From positions 10,336,921 to 10,400,920 of the forward strand of contig OY754990.1 in NCBI GenBank assembly GCA_963576475.1: a stretch of DNA of 64,000 nt, read 5' to 3'. This document shows positions 33,507-42,680 of the stretch, one piece after another. This DNA is from Molanna angustata (lineage: Eukaryota; Arthropoda; Insecta; Trichoptera; Molannidae). The translations under genes were made by a program, and so were the position numbers. How positions within the stretch are numbered: the stretch's first letter is position 1; each line of letters starts with the position of its first letter. The notes under the pieces were generated by a model. It saw only the letters and a program-made list of their open reading frames with translations. It had not been told where the DNA came from and made no database searches.

Positions 33507-33790
33507 TACATTACATCACGCCATGTCCCTTACGGAGTAGGCAGAGAGAACCGAACGCCTATATATCGCCTCGACAACATTCATACATCGTCTTATACAT
33601 GTTCGTCTGTTGTTCACGCTTCTAATATTTTCGTCTTTCAAAATACCGTTCACATGGACGTGCCATCCCTTTCTTGGGCGGCCCCGACCTCTCATTCCAT
33701 TCCTGTCCGCAATGTATATTTTCTTCGTCAGGCGTTCCTCGTTCATTCTCCCCATGTGGCCAAACCATCTCAATATTAAGAATTAAGAAT
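33507..33790 (-). pseudogene. RTE-like retrotransposon C-terminus ('catcacgcc' family), clearest copy
   Basis: An 85-codon minus frame reads MRWFGHMGRMNEERLTKKIY, RGRGRPRKGWHVHVNGILKD, RRTCIRRCMNVVEAIYRRSV and LSAYSVRDMA. RWFGHxxRM, GRGRPRKxW and the Cys-Arg close mark the C-terminal part of RTE-type polyproteins. The end of the frame overlaps the conserved 3' terminus (CATCACGCCATGTCCCTTAC on the plus strand), so that frequently recurring motif is the 3' coding end plus stop of this element. 5'-truncated. Confidence 0.85.
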
Positions 33791-33854
33791 TTCTAAATCT
33801 TTTATTATGTCGGTCTGCTGTTTTGTGTATACTTAACTCATGGATTTCCATTAT

Positions 33855-34150
33855 AATATACTAGGTGGGTTGTGGCCAACGCTATACTCCTCGCTACACA
33901 AAGTATTCAAATTTTGTATGGTAAATTTTCAACATTATTATGAAATGAGTTTGTTCAATATTTTTTTTATTAAAATATTTTATTATGAAAACTTGATAAT
34001 TCTTCAACGAAATTTCATGAAAATGATTTGACTTTTTATTAGTTTCAAAAAAAAAAAAAAATTAAAAAATCAAAGTTCAAAAAATTGAGAAGCACTATTC
34101 AGATATCCTTCAAAATCAAATAAAAAAATATTTCATCAAAAAAATCTTGC
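33855..34150 (+). repeat. Interspersed repeat, family C
   Basis: GGGTTGTGGCCAACGCTATA, then TTATGAAATGAGTTTGTTCA, then GAAAACTTGATAATTCTTCA, then AATTGAGAAGCACTATTCAG. Colinear with 59190-59580 and, inverted, with 52480-52735 and 63070-63260. No coding capacity; unknown class. Confidence 0.8.
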
Positions 34151-34194
34151 ACTATTTCATAGTATTGTGTAGTAAGAAAATAATCCGTAAGATA

Positions 34195-34640
34195 TTTTTA
34201 TTGACAAACATTTTTTCAAAATCTCAATAGAGACGAAGTTGGGATATTGTAGAAGAACCAGGAAATCGAGGCACCTACAGGGCTTACGACCTATCATCGC
34301 CTGGTTTACGTGATCACTTTATGCGCTTGCGCAACGTTCACCAATTATGCCTCCTTCTTTTTGGGTTCCTTGCTTATCGATGTATTTTGAAAGTTCTATA
34401 TATTTGAATAGTGTGTAACATTTTACCTGAAAATAATGCATTTGTCATCTATTGCCATCTATGGAGTAACGGAGAAACCTTTTTTTAACGCCATCTATTG
34501 AGAAATTGAGAAATTAATTTTTATTTGTAAACAATGAAAGCAACAGTCCTTATAAATGAGATGACGGATGTCACCCCTGAACTGCGCCAGAAATATTATT
34601 TCATTTTTGCCTTGTTTACCTACTTGTACCAATGTTCACA
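34195..34640 (+). repeat. Interspersed repeat, family A, long copy
   Basis: Complete core plus distal part: CTCAATAGAGACGAAGTTGG, GCTTACGACCTATCATCGCC, TTATGCGCTTGCGCAACGTT, TTGCCATCTATGGAGTAACG, AACAATGAAAGCAACAGTCC and TTGTTTACCTACTTGTACCA. It is interrupted at its distal end by the CA array. Confidence 0.9.
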
Positions 34641-34673
34641 ATGCACAACACGCATGCACATACACATATACAC

Positions 34674-34830
<157 letters not shown>

Positions 34831-35047
34831 ATCATACATACACACCCTCACACACACATATGATTTTGTATCTTGAATATATGACTGTATTTTGTAATAA
34901 ATTATGATAGTATTGTAAGCTAATAATTGATGTATGGAGATGATAATTGTTATATTAAATATTTTTATACATACATATATACTATTCTTCGTACATTGTT
35001 AGCTTGAATTTGAAAAAATAAAATATAAAAATAATAAAATGTGTATG

Positions 35048-35206
35048 TAAATCGAATATTCGTTTTTAATTGCATATAACATTGGATTTTTTCGCCTATT
35101 GCGATGTTGAAAAAATGTTTGTTAATAAATATATCATTTGACTCCCAAAAGGGAAAAAATCCAATGTTTGCGTAGGTATATGCAATAAAAAAGAATATTC
35201 GATTTA
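35048..35206. repeat. Paired family A terminal motifs in inverted orientation
   Basis: AAATCGAATATTCGTTTTTA plus a CATTGGATTTTTTCGCC stretch (35048-35096) is answered by an inverted partner, GGGAAAAAATCCAATGTTTG plus AAAAAAGAATATTCGATTT (35150-35206). This suggests the family A end motif is a terminal inverted repeat. Confidence 0.75.
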
Positions 35207-35686
35207 TTCCTTAAGCTTTAGAGAGATGATAAATAATAATTAATGCAATTTTCGTGTAACAATAAGATTCACATTGTAACGTTCAGAGGTAGGTATTCCT
35301 ATCTAATATGTTATGCAACATTATGTTCAACAATGCGATGGTATCATGAGACTAGAGTTATGTGAAATATTCCATCGTTAGTAGTGTCATTGTAATTGTA
35401 TGCATGTTGAGTATTTTGTTTACCAGAAGCAATAGACAGATCTTTGAAAAGTCATCAAAATGTATGTTTCGATCATCTGATAAAATACTCGAGTCATGTC
35501 TGCCATACTAGAATATTTGCAATGCAAAATGATGCGAATCACACAGACACAATGCAAAATCATATTAATTTATTTAATTTGTCGACAAATATTTCTTGAT
35601 AAAATTCCGTTATAAAAAATAAAAGTAAAATACTTTTTTCTTCCATATTCTACTTCAAATTTGTACTTTTTTTTTGACTAGTAAAA
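35207..35686. other. AT-rich spacer
   Basis: No gene or repeat recognised. Confidence 0.4.
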
Positions 35687-35852
35687 ATGAATATGTCCTT
35701 GTTAAACAAATACAAAAACATCTTCATGAATTCCCTAAGTTAAGCATAAATGCTTGTGCTATAGGCGAACAAAATCGGTCGAGGCAGGATTCGTACTCGC
35801 GACCACTGGATTACTAGCACAGCGCGCTAACTGCTCTGCCATCGACCCATCT
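35687..35852 (-). mobile_element. tRNA-derived SINE, family S3
   Basis: Minus strand: GATGGGTCGATGGCAGAGCA, B box GAGTACGAATCC (one base off consensus), tail ACATTCC-like decay and AGGACATATTCAT. Confidence 0.85.
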
Positions 35853-35929
35853 AAAATTTTATTTAATTGATTTAATAGCGAAACCCGGTAATGCTATCTT
35901 CGTGTAATCTGAAATTTCTAATTAGAATA

Positions 35930-36079
35930 TGTCCTATTCTGATTCGTCTAAATTAATCCGTCTTATATGAGAAATGTCAAAAAGTTGACTGCATATATAC
36001 GAGACTCATTACGACTTATAGAGGCTCATTACGACTTATATAGACGTTTTCATACTCTGAAACGAATCAGAATAGGACA
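35930..36079. mobile_element. 150-bp MITE with TA target duplication, copy 1
   Basis: TGTCCTATTCTGATTCGT at the left is the exact reverse complement of ACGAATCAGAATAGGACA at the right, with TA on both sides. The interior contains a duplicated CTCATTACGACTTATA. Copy 2 is at 47037-47216 with the same TIR. TIR and TA duplication suggest a Tc1/mariner-related element; there is no coding capacity. Confidence 0.9.
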
Positions 36080-36095
36080 TATTGTCTTCCTTACC

Positions 36096-36490
36096 GTCCC
36101 ATCAGTGTCTCTCGTCCCTTCAGTGCCTCTCGTCCCTCCAGTGCCTCTCGACCTTTCCGTACCTTTCGTCCCTTCAGTACCTCTCGTCCCTTCAGTGCCT
36201 CTCGTCCCTTCAGTGCCTCTCGTCCCTTCAGTGCCTCTCGTCCCTTCAGTGCCTCTCGTCCCTTCAGTGCCTCTCGTCCCTTCAGTGCCTCTCGTCCCTT
36301 CAGTGCCTCTCGTCCCTTCAGTGCCTCTCGTCCCTTCAGTGCCTCTCGTCCCTTCAGTGCCTCTCGTCCCTTCAGTGCCTCTCGTCCCTTCAGTGCCTCT
36401 CGTCCCTTCAGTGCCTCTCGTCCCTTCAGTGCCTCTCGTCCCTTCAGTGCCTCTCGTCCCTTCAGTGCCTCTCGTCCCTTCAGTGCCTTT
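36096..36490 (+). repeat. 18-bp minisatellite
   Basis: About 21 to 22 copies of CCTCTCGTCCCTTCAGTG, the first five with substitutions and the rest almost identical. Since 18 is a multiple of three, several frames are open throughout; one reads as repeats of VPSVPL (open frame 35967-36641) and another as repeats of SLQCLS. There is no signal peptide or other domain, so I treat it as a minisatellite and not a protein gene. Confidence 0.95.
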
Positions 36491-37175
36491 CCCGGTCTCT
36501 TCAGAGCTATACCTGAATGGCGGCTACTTGCCGATTTATAAAGATAATCCTTTACTTATTTATCTTTTATCCTCTTCTTCTTCCTTGCCTCTTCCCAGAT
36601 TGTCAGGGGTCGGCCCTTCTGGTACGCAATCGCATAGTTAGTTGCTTTTCCCTAGGTTCTCACAATATTTGTCTACCAGGTGACCTATTTATGCATCTTT
36701 ATGTACCTACATAATATAAACCAATTTATTGCACACTGGCGGACATATTGCCATTAGGCAATTTCTTCCAACCAACCAGACTTATTCTGTATTACATTTA
36801 TTATGGACACAATTATTCTCCTACCAGTAATAAATTTCTTCTTTCGCTTATTATTATTGTTGTTAATTAAAACAAAATCCGGCGGATGAGCGGGTTATTT
36901 TTTATAAGCTGCCAGTGTCATTAACTTCTGTAAACAAACGTATTTTTTCTGTAGTAATTTTCTATGGTGTATGATGCATCATGTTAATTTGTTTTTTTTG
37001 TCCATTCAATTATGACTATCGCTGTCGAACAAAAAGCATAGATAATGTTATAACAATGGAAGGTGCTAATGTGTGTATAAAAAACGAGTGGGTTGTGGCC
37101 AACTTCTAACTTGTTTCACGCGAGTAAAATTTCATTTAAAAAGCGCCGTTTTATGATACAAGATAATAACAAGGG
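36491..37175. other. Spacer; S2 tail fragment at 36735-36785
   Basis: TTGCCATTAGGCAATTTCTT followed by CCAACCAACCAG is an inverted S2 SINE tail fragment. AAAACGAGTGGGTTGTGGCC at 37082 is a short family C end. No gene. Confidence 0.5.
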
Positions 37176-37179
37176 CGCT

Positions 37180-37330
37180 CTTTTATTTATTTATTTATTT
37201 GAGATTTGGTACACGGTTAATATACAATACACATTTACATAATCCCACACAAAATCTCAAATTTCATACAAAAATCCCACAAGGAAAAAACTTTTAATAC
37301 CAATTTTCTTTAATTTCACTCGTCTTTCTG
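37180..37330 (-). mobile_element. Probable 3' untranslated end of a non-LTR element
   Basis: An ATTT tail (37182-37200) followed by GAGATTTGGTACACGGTTAA and CATAATCCCACACAAAATCT, the layout seen at other minus-strand retrotransposon 3' ends here. No coding portion identified. Confidence 0.35.
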
Positions 37331-37361
37331 TCTTAATTGGAATTTTGCAATCGAAACTTTA

Positions 37362-37445
37362 AGAATTTGTGTACTAGCTCTGAAATTTTCAGAATTTGTG
37401 TACTACCTCTGAAACTCTCAGAATTTGTGTACTACTAATGAAAAT
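37362..37445. repeat. 29-bp tandem repeat
   Basis: Three copies of AGAATTTGTGTACTACCTCT plus GAAACTCTC, starting at 37362, 37391 and 37420. Confidence 0.9.
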
Positions 37446-37499
37446 GTATGTTAATACCAAGATACGATCAAGTATGCAAGACCAACACAAGATACGATC

Positions 37500-37900
37500 G
37501 AGAATCAAGACCTAAGCCTGGGGTGGAAGAACAAGACCACATTTGTATATGCAAGACCAAAACCTGGGGTACAATAACAAGACCACATTTTTAAATGCAA
37601 GATTAAGACTAAAACCTGGAGTATAAGAATAAGATCACATTTGTAAATGCAAGACCAAAACCTGGGGTGCAAGAACAAGACCACATTTATATATGAAAGA
37701 TCAAAACCTGGGGTGCAAGAACAAGACCACATTTTTAAATGCAAGATTAAGACTAAAACCTGGAGTACAAGAATAATACCACATTTGTAAATGCAAGACC
37801 AAAACCTGGGGTGCAATAACAAGACTAAGAACATGACCACATTTGTAAATGCAAGATCAAGACCAAAACCTGGGGTGCAAGACCATGACCATGACCAACC
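37500..37900. repeat. Minisatellite with higher-order structure
   Basis: About eight copies of AAAACCTGGGGTGCAAGAAC plus AAGACCACATTTGTAAATGC. A variant sub-unit (TGCAAGATTAAGACTAAAAC) occurs at about 37598 and again about 143 bases later, so groups of units were duplicated together. The minus frame 37505-37840 is its translation. Confidence 0.9.
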
Positions 37901-37904
37901 CGGT

Positions 37905-38270
37905 CTTGCTCTTGCGTTTGCTCATCACTACAGTTTGGACCTTCCTGATCTTCTTTATCATTGCGGTGTGGATAATGTGAGGCACTTCACAGCATTATCG
38001 TCGTCCATTATGATTGTGTGACCGACCCATCTCAGGCGCCCCCACCTCGATCGACTGATTACATCGATCACCGATCATAAACACATTCTTGGGCACATAT
38101 TTCTTGAAGGATCCACTCATATAGACACATACCATTTTTTGGAATATTTCATTTTCGATTGAATTGTTATTGAAGGTTAGAAGTAAACATGCGGAAAATT
38201 GTTTTTTTCCAGAAAAAATAAATTTGACGGCCATTGCCGTCGTTCTCTTCTTTGACGAAGAAATATTACT
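37905..38270. other. Unassigned, less AT-rich segment
   Basis: CTTCCTGATCTTCTTTATCA through CCACCTCGATCGACTGATTA is richer in C and G than its neighbours. The frames present (37791-38021 plus, 37995-38300 minus) are not recognised. Confidence 0.35.
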
Positions 38271-38396
38271 TACCAGAGATATGACGGGTATAGCCGTCAT
38301 GACGGCATGACGGGTATAGCCGTCATGACGGCTATACCCGTCAAAGCCTGAGTAAGAGATTCGATTTAGACTGCCATAGCCGTCATAACCGTCAAT
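38222..38396. repeat. CpG-rich cluster of TGACGG...CCGTCA palindromes
   Basis: TGACGGGTATAGCCGTCA occurs twice in tandem (38281-38322), is followed by its inversion TGACGGCTATACCCGTCA, and has weaker relatives at 38223-38243 and 38372-38396. Both the unit and the cluster can fold on themselves. Confidence 0.9.
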
Positions 38397-38510
38397 GTGT
38401 TAATAGAGAACTGAAATAAAATAGATACAGCATTAATTTCATAAATATTAATTAAATTTAAATTTAATTTTAAATTTAAAGATATAACTTTGTATTAACC
38501 ACGTTTTTTG

Positions 38511-38569
38511 GTTGAAACGATGCGACCGGTTTCGGAACTAACCGTTCCCTCATCAGGCTAACTTTCAAC
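38511..38569 (-). ncRNA. Hammerhead ribozyme-like fold (type I), Penelope-associated
   Basis: Minus strand: core CTGATGA and GAAA, stem II GGAAC/GTTCC with loop GGTTA, stem III ACCGGT with cleavage triplet GTC, and stem I formed by GTTGAAA-GTTA-GC against GC-ATCG-TTTCAAC (2 + 7 pairs around an internal loop). Every conserved core base is in place; one extra G lies between the CTGATGA box and stem II. It lies 35 bases past the stop codon of the Penelope-like protein. Hammerhead motifs are established in terminal repeats of Penelope-like elements; activity of this copy is inference. Confidence 0.75.
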
Positions 38570-38599
38570 TGAAACAGAATGTGACGACGTGCTTACAAG

Positions 38600-39657
38600 A
38601 AATCTATGGGGGCGGAGGTAGAGGTAGGGTGGGGGTATTTAGGGATGGGTCTTGTGCAGGGTGGGTCCGATTGGCTGAAGGATTAGAAGTAAAAGGAAAC
38701 ATATTTAATAATGGACTGAAAGATAAATTTAACTGATTGTTTATTATGTTCTGTTTTGAATTAATACACTTTTTAATTTCTAGCGACTCTAAATTATCAA
38801 GACGGAGACCTACTTTGTTGACGTGTAAAATTTTTGTTCCCGATTGCATATTAAATTGATGATCATTAAGTACTAAGTGTTCTGCGAATTCCGAAAAATT
38901 ATCATTGTTTATACATCTAATATGTTCTTTTACTCTAGTCTCAAATTTCCGTCCTGTTTTTCCTATGTAGACTGCAGAGCAGTCTCCACATGTCAGTTGG
39001 TATACGCCGGAGTTTTCCATTTTATTATCTTTATCTTTGGAATTCATTAAACTTTTTCCAATATTATTGTCAGTGTAAAATGCCGGTCTTATGTCTTTTG
39101 GTAAGAAATTTGAGACTAATTGGGATAAATTATTAACAAGCAATATGCGTCTCCATCTATATTCATCTTTTTTGATATTTGTATTATAACTATGTAGGTA
39201 TCTATGTACGTTAATATTTTTTATTTTTTTATTTAAAATAGAGTCTATCAATTTACTGTTATAACCATTATTGTATGCAATCTGTTTTATTGTATTAAGT
39301 TCTTTATTAAAATTATTTGATGATAGTGGTATATTTAGTAATCTATGGACCATGGAATGATAAGCGGAATGTTTATGGGATGCTGGATGGTTGGATGTAT
39401 TGTGGATAGTTGTATCTGTATAGGTCGGTTTACGATATATATCAAATTCAATTTTATTATTTACTATTGTCAATTTTAAATCTAAAAAATTAAGTGTTTT
39501 TTCCTTTTCTATTTCCAATGTGAACTGAATCTTAGGGTGAAACGAATTTATAAAATTTAAGAGCAACTTTAATTGTCGATCAGTACCGGTAAAAATGCAA
39601 AATATATCGTCCACGTATCTCTTCCATAATATTTTTCCGCGTTATAAAGTGTCGCTG
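38600..39657 (-). pseudogene. Penelope-like element: RT C-terminus and GIY-YIG endonuclease
   Basis: A minus frame of about 350 codons begins at a stop near 39658 and reads KILWKRYVDDIFCIFTG, so the catalytic YVDD box of reverse transcriptase is at its N-terminal edge. Thumb-like sequence follows (LNFLDLKLTI, then RKPTYTDTTIH), then the linker. Counting from the VDD, GVYQLTCGDC and SAVYIGKTGRKFETRVKEH (about residues 203-231) form the GIY-YIG nuclease with a CxxC pair, catalytic-type Arg and His, and LESLEI later. The end is Pro-rich. Penelope-like elements use this nuclease for target-primed reverse transcription. The N-terminal RT half is missing, so the copy is 5'-truncated, but the remaining frame has no stop, indicating a recent insertion. 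Confidence 0.9.
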
Positions 39658-39659
39658 TA

Positions 39660-39980
39660 TAGTTTAATGTAAATATCGTTATAAAATGTACACATATATA
39701 CTGTTTATGTAACGTTTACACAAAAGTGATTGTTACAAGAGTATATCACTAAATATATATTATGTACATAGTAGGAAGATTCAATAATAGTTTGTTACTC
39801 TCGCGGGAGTCGAACTAGAGATTGCATTGCTTAACATTTATTTCATTACTGTGTCGTTAATTAAGCGGTACACAACATTTTATTTAAATATTACTTGTTA
39901 CATGTAACGCATGAGATCCAACTGTCGATGGCGATAGTATGCATAATTGTTGAGGAATACGTACCAATCTATAAACAATT
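39660..39980. other. AT-rich spacer with short repeat pieces
   Basis: CGGGAGTCGAACTAGAGATT (39788) could be a decayed SINE B box on the minus strand. ATGTAACGCATGAGATCCAA at 39900 is the dispersed 'CCAACTGTCGATGG' repeat. No gene. Confidence 0.45.
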
Positions 39981-40646
39981 GGGTCCGAATGCAGAGTCCT
40001 ACCTAAATACTAAATACTAACCATGCTTTCATTGCACATTCGCTCACTTAAGTTAGGAGATCACGTGGCTTCCTAACTGGAGGATGCTACCAAGTTTTTG
40101 TATGAGACAATGCATTGCAGAGACATATCTAAATACTTAGCGCATGCGCGTCGGCGTAAACTAACATTTATGAATTGTCAAAAAGTGAGGTTAATATCGA
40201 GGAACCATACTAGTGGTTAAATACTAAAATACTAGATGTTTTCGATGGATGATAATTTTGTCGGCTTCGTTAAATATGTATTTGGTAATTTTGTCAAATC
40301 AAATACCAAACAGAGTATTCAGTGATCCATACGAGATGCCGAAAATTCGCTGGAATTTCAGAAAAATTGTGACATCGAGCTGTCAGTGTGAAGTTGGCTA
40401 CATATGTTTGTGTTGTTATAGCAAAAAAAAACATTTTAAACGTCAGTCTAAGCCCATAGAAAGCTAACCATCGTTTTTCTTCATACACATTTATATGAAA
40501 TTCTACGCCATCGACCTTAAGTTTGGCGTAGTATTTAGTATTTAGTTAGTGATGTCTCTGCAACGCAATTGCTAACTTAAGAATACTAAATACTCCAGTG
40601 AGGTTAGGAGTTAGTATTTAGGTACCTAGGACTGTGCATTCGGGTC
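39981..40646. mobile_element. 666-bp inverted-repeat element
   Basis: The left end (TCCGAATGCAGAGTCCTACC, then TAAATACTAA) is matched by the inverted right end (TTAGTATTTAGGTACCTAGG, then ACTGTGCATTCGGG). Additional inner matches involve CTTAAGTTAGGAG and GTTAGCAATTG-like segments. The interior (plus frame 40249-40467) has no recognised domain. A clear target duplication is not visible. It sits at the 3' side of the second Penelope-like element. Confidence 0.7.
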
Positions 40647-40733
40647 TTAAACACAAATTAATAAATATTTTAATTAAGTAAATAAAATTTTTAAATAAAA
40701 ATTTTGGTAACAAAAAACTTTGTTTCTTCCACT

Positions 40734-40798
40734 TCACATTTATATTTGATGAAACGTTTTCGAACTGTACTAGTTCATCTTCAGCATCTGAAATGTGA
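40734..40798 (-). ncRNA. Second hammerhead ribozyme-like fold, Penelope-associated
   Basis: Minus strand: core CTGAAGA (position 7 may be any base) and GAAA, stem II GAACT/AGTTC with loop AGTAC, stem III AACGTT, cleavage triplet TTT, stem I GATG/CATC plus TCACATTT/AAATGTGA around an internal loop. One extra T separates the core box from stem II, in the same place as the extra G in the 38.5-kb fold. It lies about 20 bases downstream of the Penelope-like stop codon. Confidence 0.65.
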
Positions 40799-40819
40799 CT
40801 GATTCTACTGTGCGTGTTG

Positions 40820-41225
40820 TCATCTTCCATTGGCAAGTGTGGGCGGGTTGAGTATGGCGGGGGTAATTAACTGGTGGGGGTGAGCGGTAGCGAGCGGTGT
40901 AGGTTTGTGTTTCGTTTGGTTCTTAATAATATTCAATATTGGTGAATTTACTGGAGGAATCTGAATATTTATTAAATTGGGGTTATTTTTTCTTTTATTT
41001 ATTTCCAGGGCTTCTAAAATATCGAGTTTTTTCCCTTTCTTTTCAATATGGAGTACTTCGACATCTTTTATATTAAACTTGTGTCCGTTATCTCTGCAAT
41101 GCTCTGCCATTTCTGAGTTAGAGGTGATGTTCTTAATTGCTTTTTTATGCTCATCTACCCTGTCTTTAATTCTTCTCCCGCTTTGTCGGGAGAAGAATCC
41201 CGCTTCGATAGATACAGTGTTAATA
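40820..41225 (-). pseudogene. Second Penelope-like element, GIY-YIG C-terminal part
   Basis: On the minus strand the homologous frame starts near 41210 with RQSGRRIKDRVDEHKKAIKN, corresponding to the part of GIY-YIG nucleases just after the YIG motif, then SEMAEHCRDNGHKFNIKDVE, KKGKKLDILEALEINKRKNN and a polar, Pro-containing end with a TGA-type stop at 40820. It is a different subfamily from the 38.6-kb element (HCRDNGHKFN in place of HLVLNDHQFN). The YIG itself is altered (reads GFFS) at the truncation point. Upstream of 41225 the sequence changes to repeat family D. The remaining 125 codons have no stop. Confidence 0.85.
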
Positions 41226-41264
41226 AAAATAATTTCAACGAAATATTTTAAGATATTATGTTTT

Positions 41265-41470
41265 CTATATAAAACATGTAGGTATAGGTATATGTTAGGA
41301 TAGGATAGTATGGAAGTCAGTCTGTTTTTCCTACCCAGAATATGAAAACAGCATGATGTTTGTTTGTAGATTAAGTATGTAGGTATCAAACTATTGAGTG
41401 AGATATTGTTTAGTGTATACTGCTATATAAATTGTATGAAACGATGTCGTCACAAAATTCAATTTTTGCA
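41265..41470 (-). repeat. Dispersed repeat, family D
   Basis: Inverted relative to 61805-62020: TAGGATAGTATGGAAGTCAG, CTACCCAGAATATGAAAACA and GAAACGATGTCGTCACAAAA have counterparts there in reverse order. Confidence 0.75.
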
Positions 41471-41544
41471 AAAATTGCTTAAAAAAGCTTCATGTCCTAT
41501 TAAAATGCATGTATTATTTATAGAAAATAAAATGATCCACTGAA

Positions 41545-41740
41545 AAAAGTGGTCACGTCCTGTAGGTGCCTAATTTTCCGTTTCTCTTATAAAATGCAAT
41601 ATATATTTTGTGTTTCCGCTTCGTCTCTATTGAGATATTAAAAAATGACAATAGTGGCTTTATTTTTTGTATTAAAACGGTTACAGACCCCCGCTTATAT
41701 AAACTCCATCTATGAATTGATCCAGTAACCTTTACCATCT
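41545..41740 (-). repeat. Family A, diverged fragment
   Basis: GTGGTCACGTCCTGTAGGTG and GCTTCGTCTCTATTGAGATA keep the family A core ends, with the middle replaced or decayed. Confidence 0.65.
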
Positions 41741-42015
41741 CGTGTATTACGTAGACACAGATAGCCATCTAACGATACTTTTCTTAACTACGTATAAATT
41801 ATTATTCATTTAATTATCCGTCATTAATGAAGAGGAAGGTACCACCTACCTACCTATCTACCAATAAAAGTAACGAAATATTATTGTTACAATTTTGATA
41901 CGGAGATGGAGTCTTGTATTTTTCTTTTAAATATCGTGATTGAATTATTATGACACAATCGCTTCTGTTGAATATTATTTGTAACATATTGTAATTATAC
42001 CTACCCGGCAGACAT
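41741..42015. other. AT-rich spacer
   Basis: No gene or repeat recognised. Confidence 0.4.
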
Positions 42016-42099
42016 TGTTCTACCACAGACCGCCTTCTATGTAGACCATTTTCTATTCAATTTATTTATTTACAGTAAATTGCTTTTAACACGCATGTC

Positions 42100-42393
42100 A
42101 AACCGAAGGAAGAGATGGCCGCTGGACACAACCTGCCATACCCCACTTGGAGAGCACTAAATAGATTGATAGATTGAACTGGGGTGTCGCGCTGCAATGG
42201 TAACCTCAAAAAATGGGGCTGCAAGGAGGACGATACCTGCGAGTGCGGGGACACACAGGACCACCAACACCTTATGATATGTCCGAAGGTCGGAGAGACA
42301 TGCTTCATTGCCGCAAATGACAGGGCCGTACGTACATGTGGCCAACTACTGGAAGTTCTTTATTTGATGAATCCGGACACGGAAAGTATGTAA
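42100..42393 (+). pseudogene. Non-LTR retrotransposon C-terminal zinc-knuckle remnant
   Basis: The frame from 42112 reads AAGHNLPYPTWRALNRLID, a TGA at 42175-42177, then TGVSRCNGNLKKWGCKEDDT and CECGDTQDHQHLMICPKV, ending at a TAA (42391-42393). The TWRALNRLRTGVGRCxxNLxKWG...CxCGxxQxxxHLLxCP arrangement is a well-known C-terminal feature of insect non-LTR reverse-transcriptase proteins; the Cys-Cys-His-Cys knuckle is complete. One nonsense change and loss of the 5' part make it inactive. Clade uncertain (Jockey or R1 group). Confidence 0.75.
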
Positions 42394-42439
42394 GTAAGTA
42401 ACACACATGAACAACAATTATATACATTGAAATACAAAA

Positions 42440-42680
42440 AGAAAACTAAAAACAATCATAAATGAACTATGTAGACCACCTTCTATGGCTTCTATGTAGA
42501 CCGTTTTCTATGTAGACCATTTTCTATATAGACCACCTTCTATGTTGACAATTTTCTATGTAGACCACCATCTATGTAGACCATTTCCTATGTAGACCAC
42601 CTTCTATGTTGAAAATTTTCTATGTAGACCATGTTCTACATATTATGTAGAACATTTTCTATGTTGACCATTCAGGGGTA
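42440..42680. repeat. 16-18-bp tandem repeat
   Basis: About twelve copies of TTTCTATGTAGACCA with CACC/ATTT variants; one inverted unit (ACATTATGTAGAACA) interrupts it. Single units already occur at 42035-42055. Confidence 0.9.

Noticed and set aside
40618..40836. 72-codon minus frame starting MPMEDDNTHS
   Set aside because: It crosses the hammerhead-like region and the 3' untranslated part of the Penelope-like element and is not conserved coding sequence.
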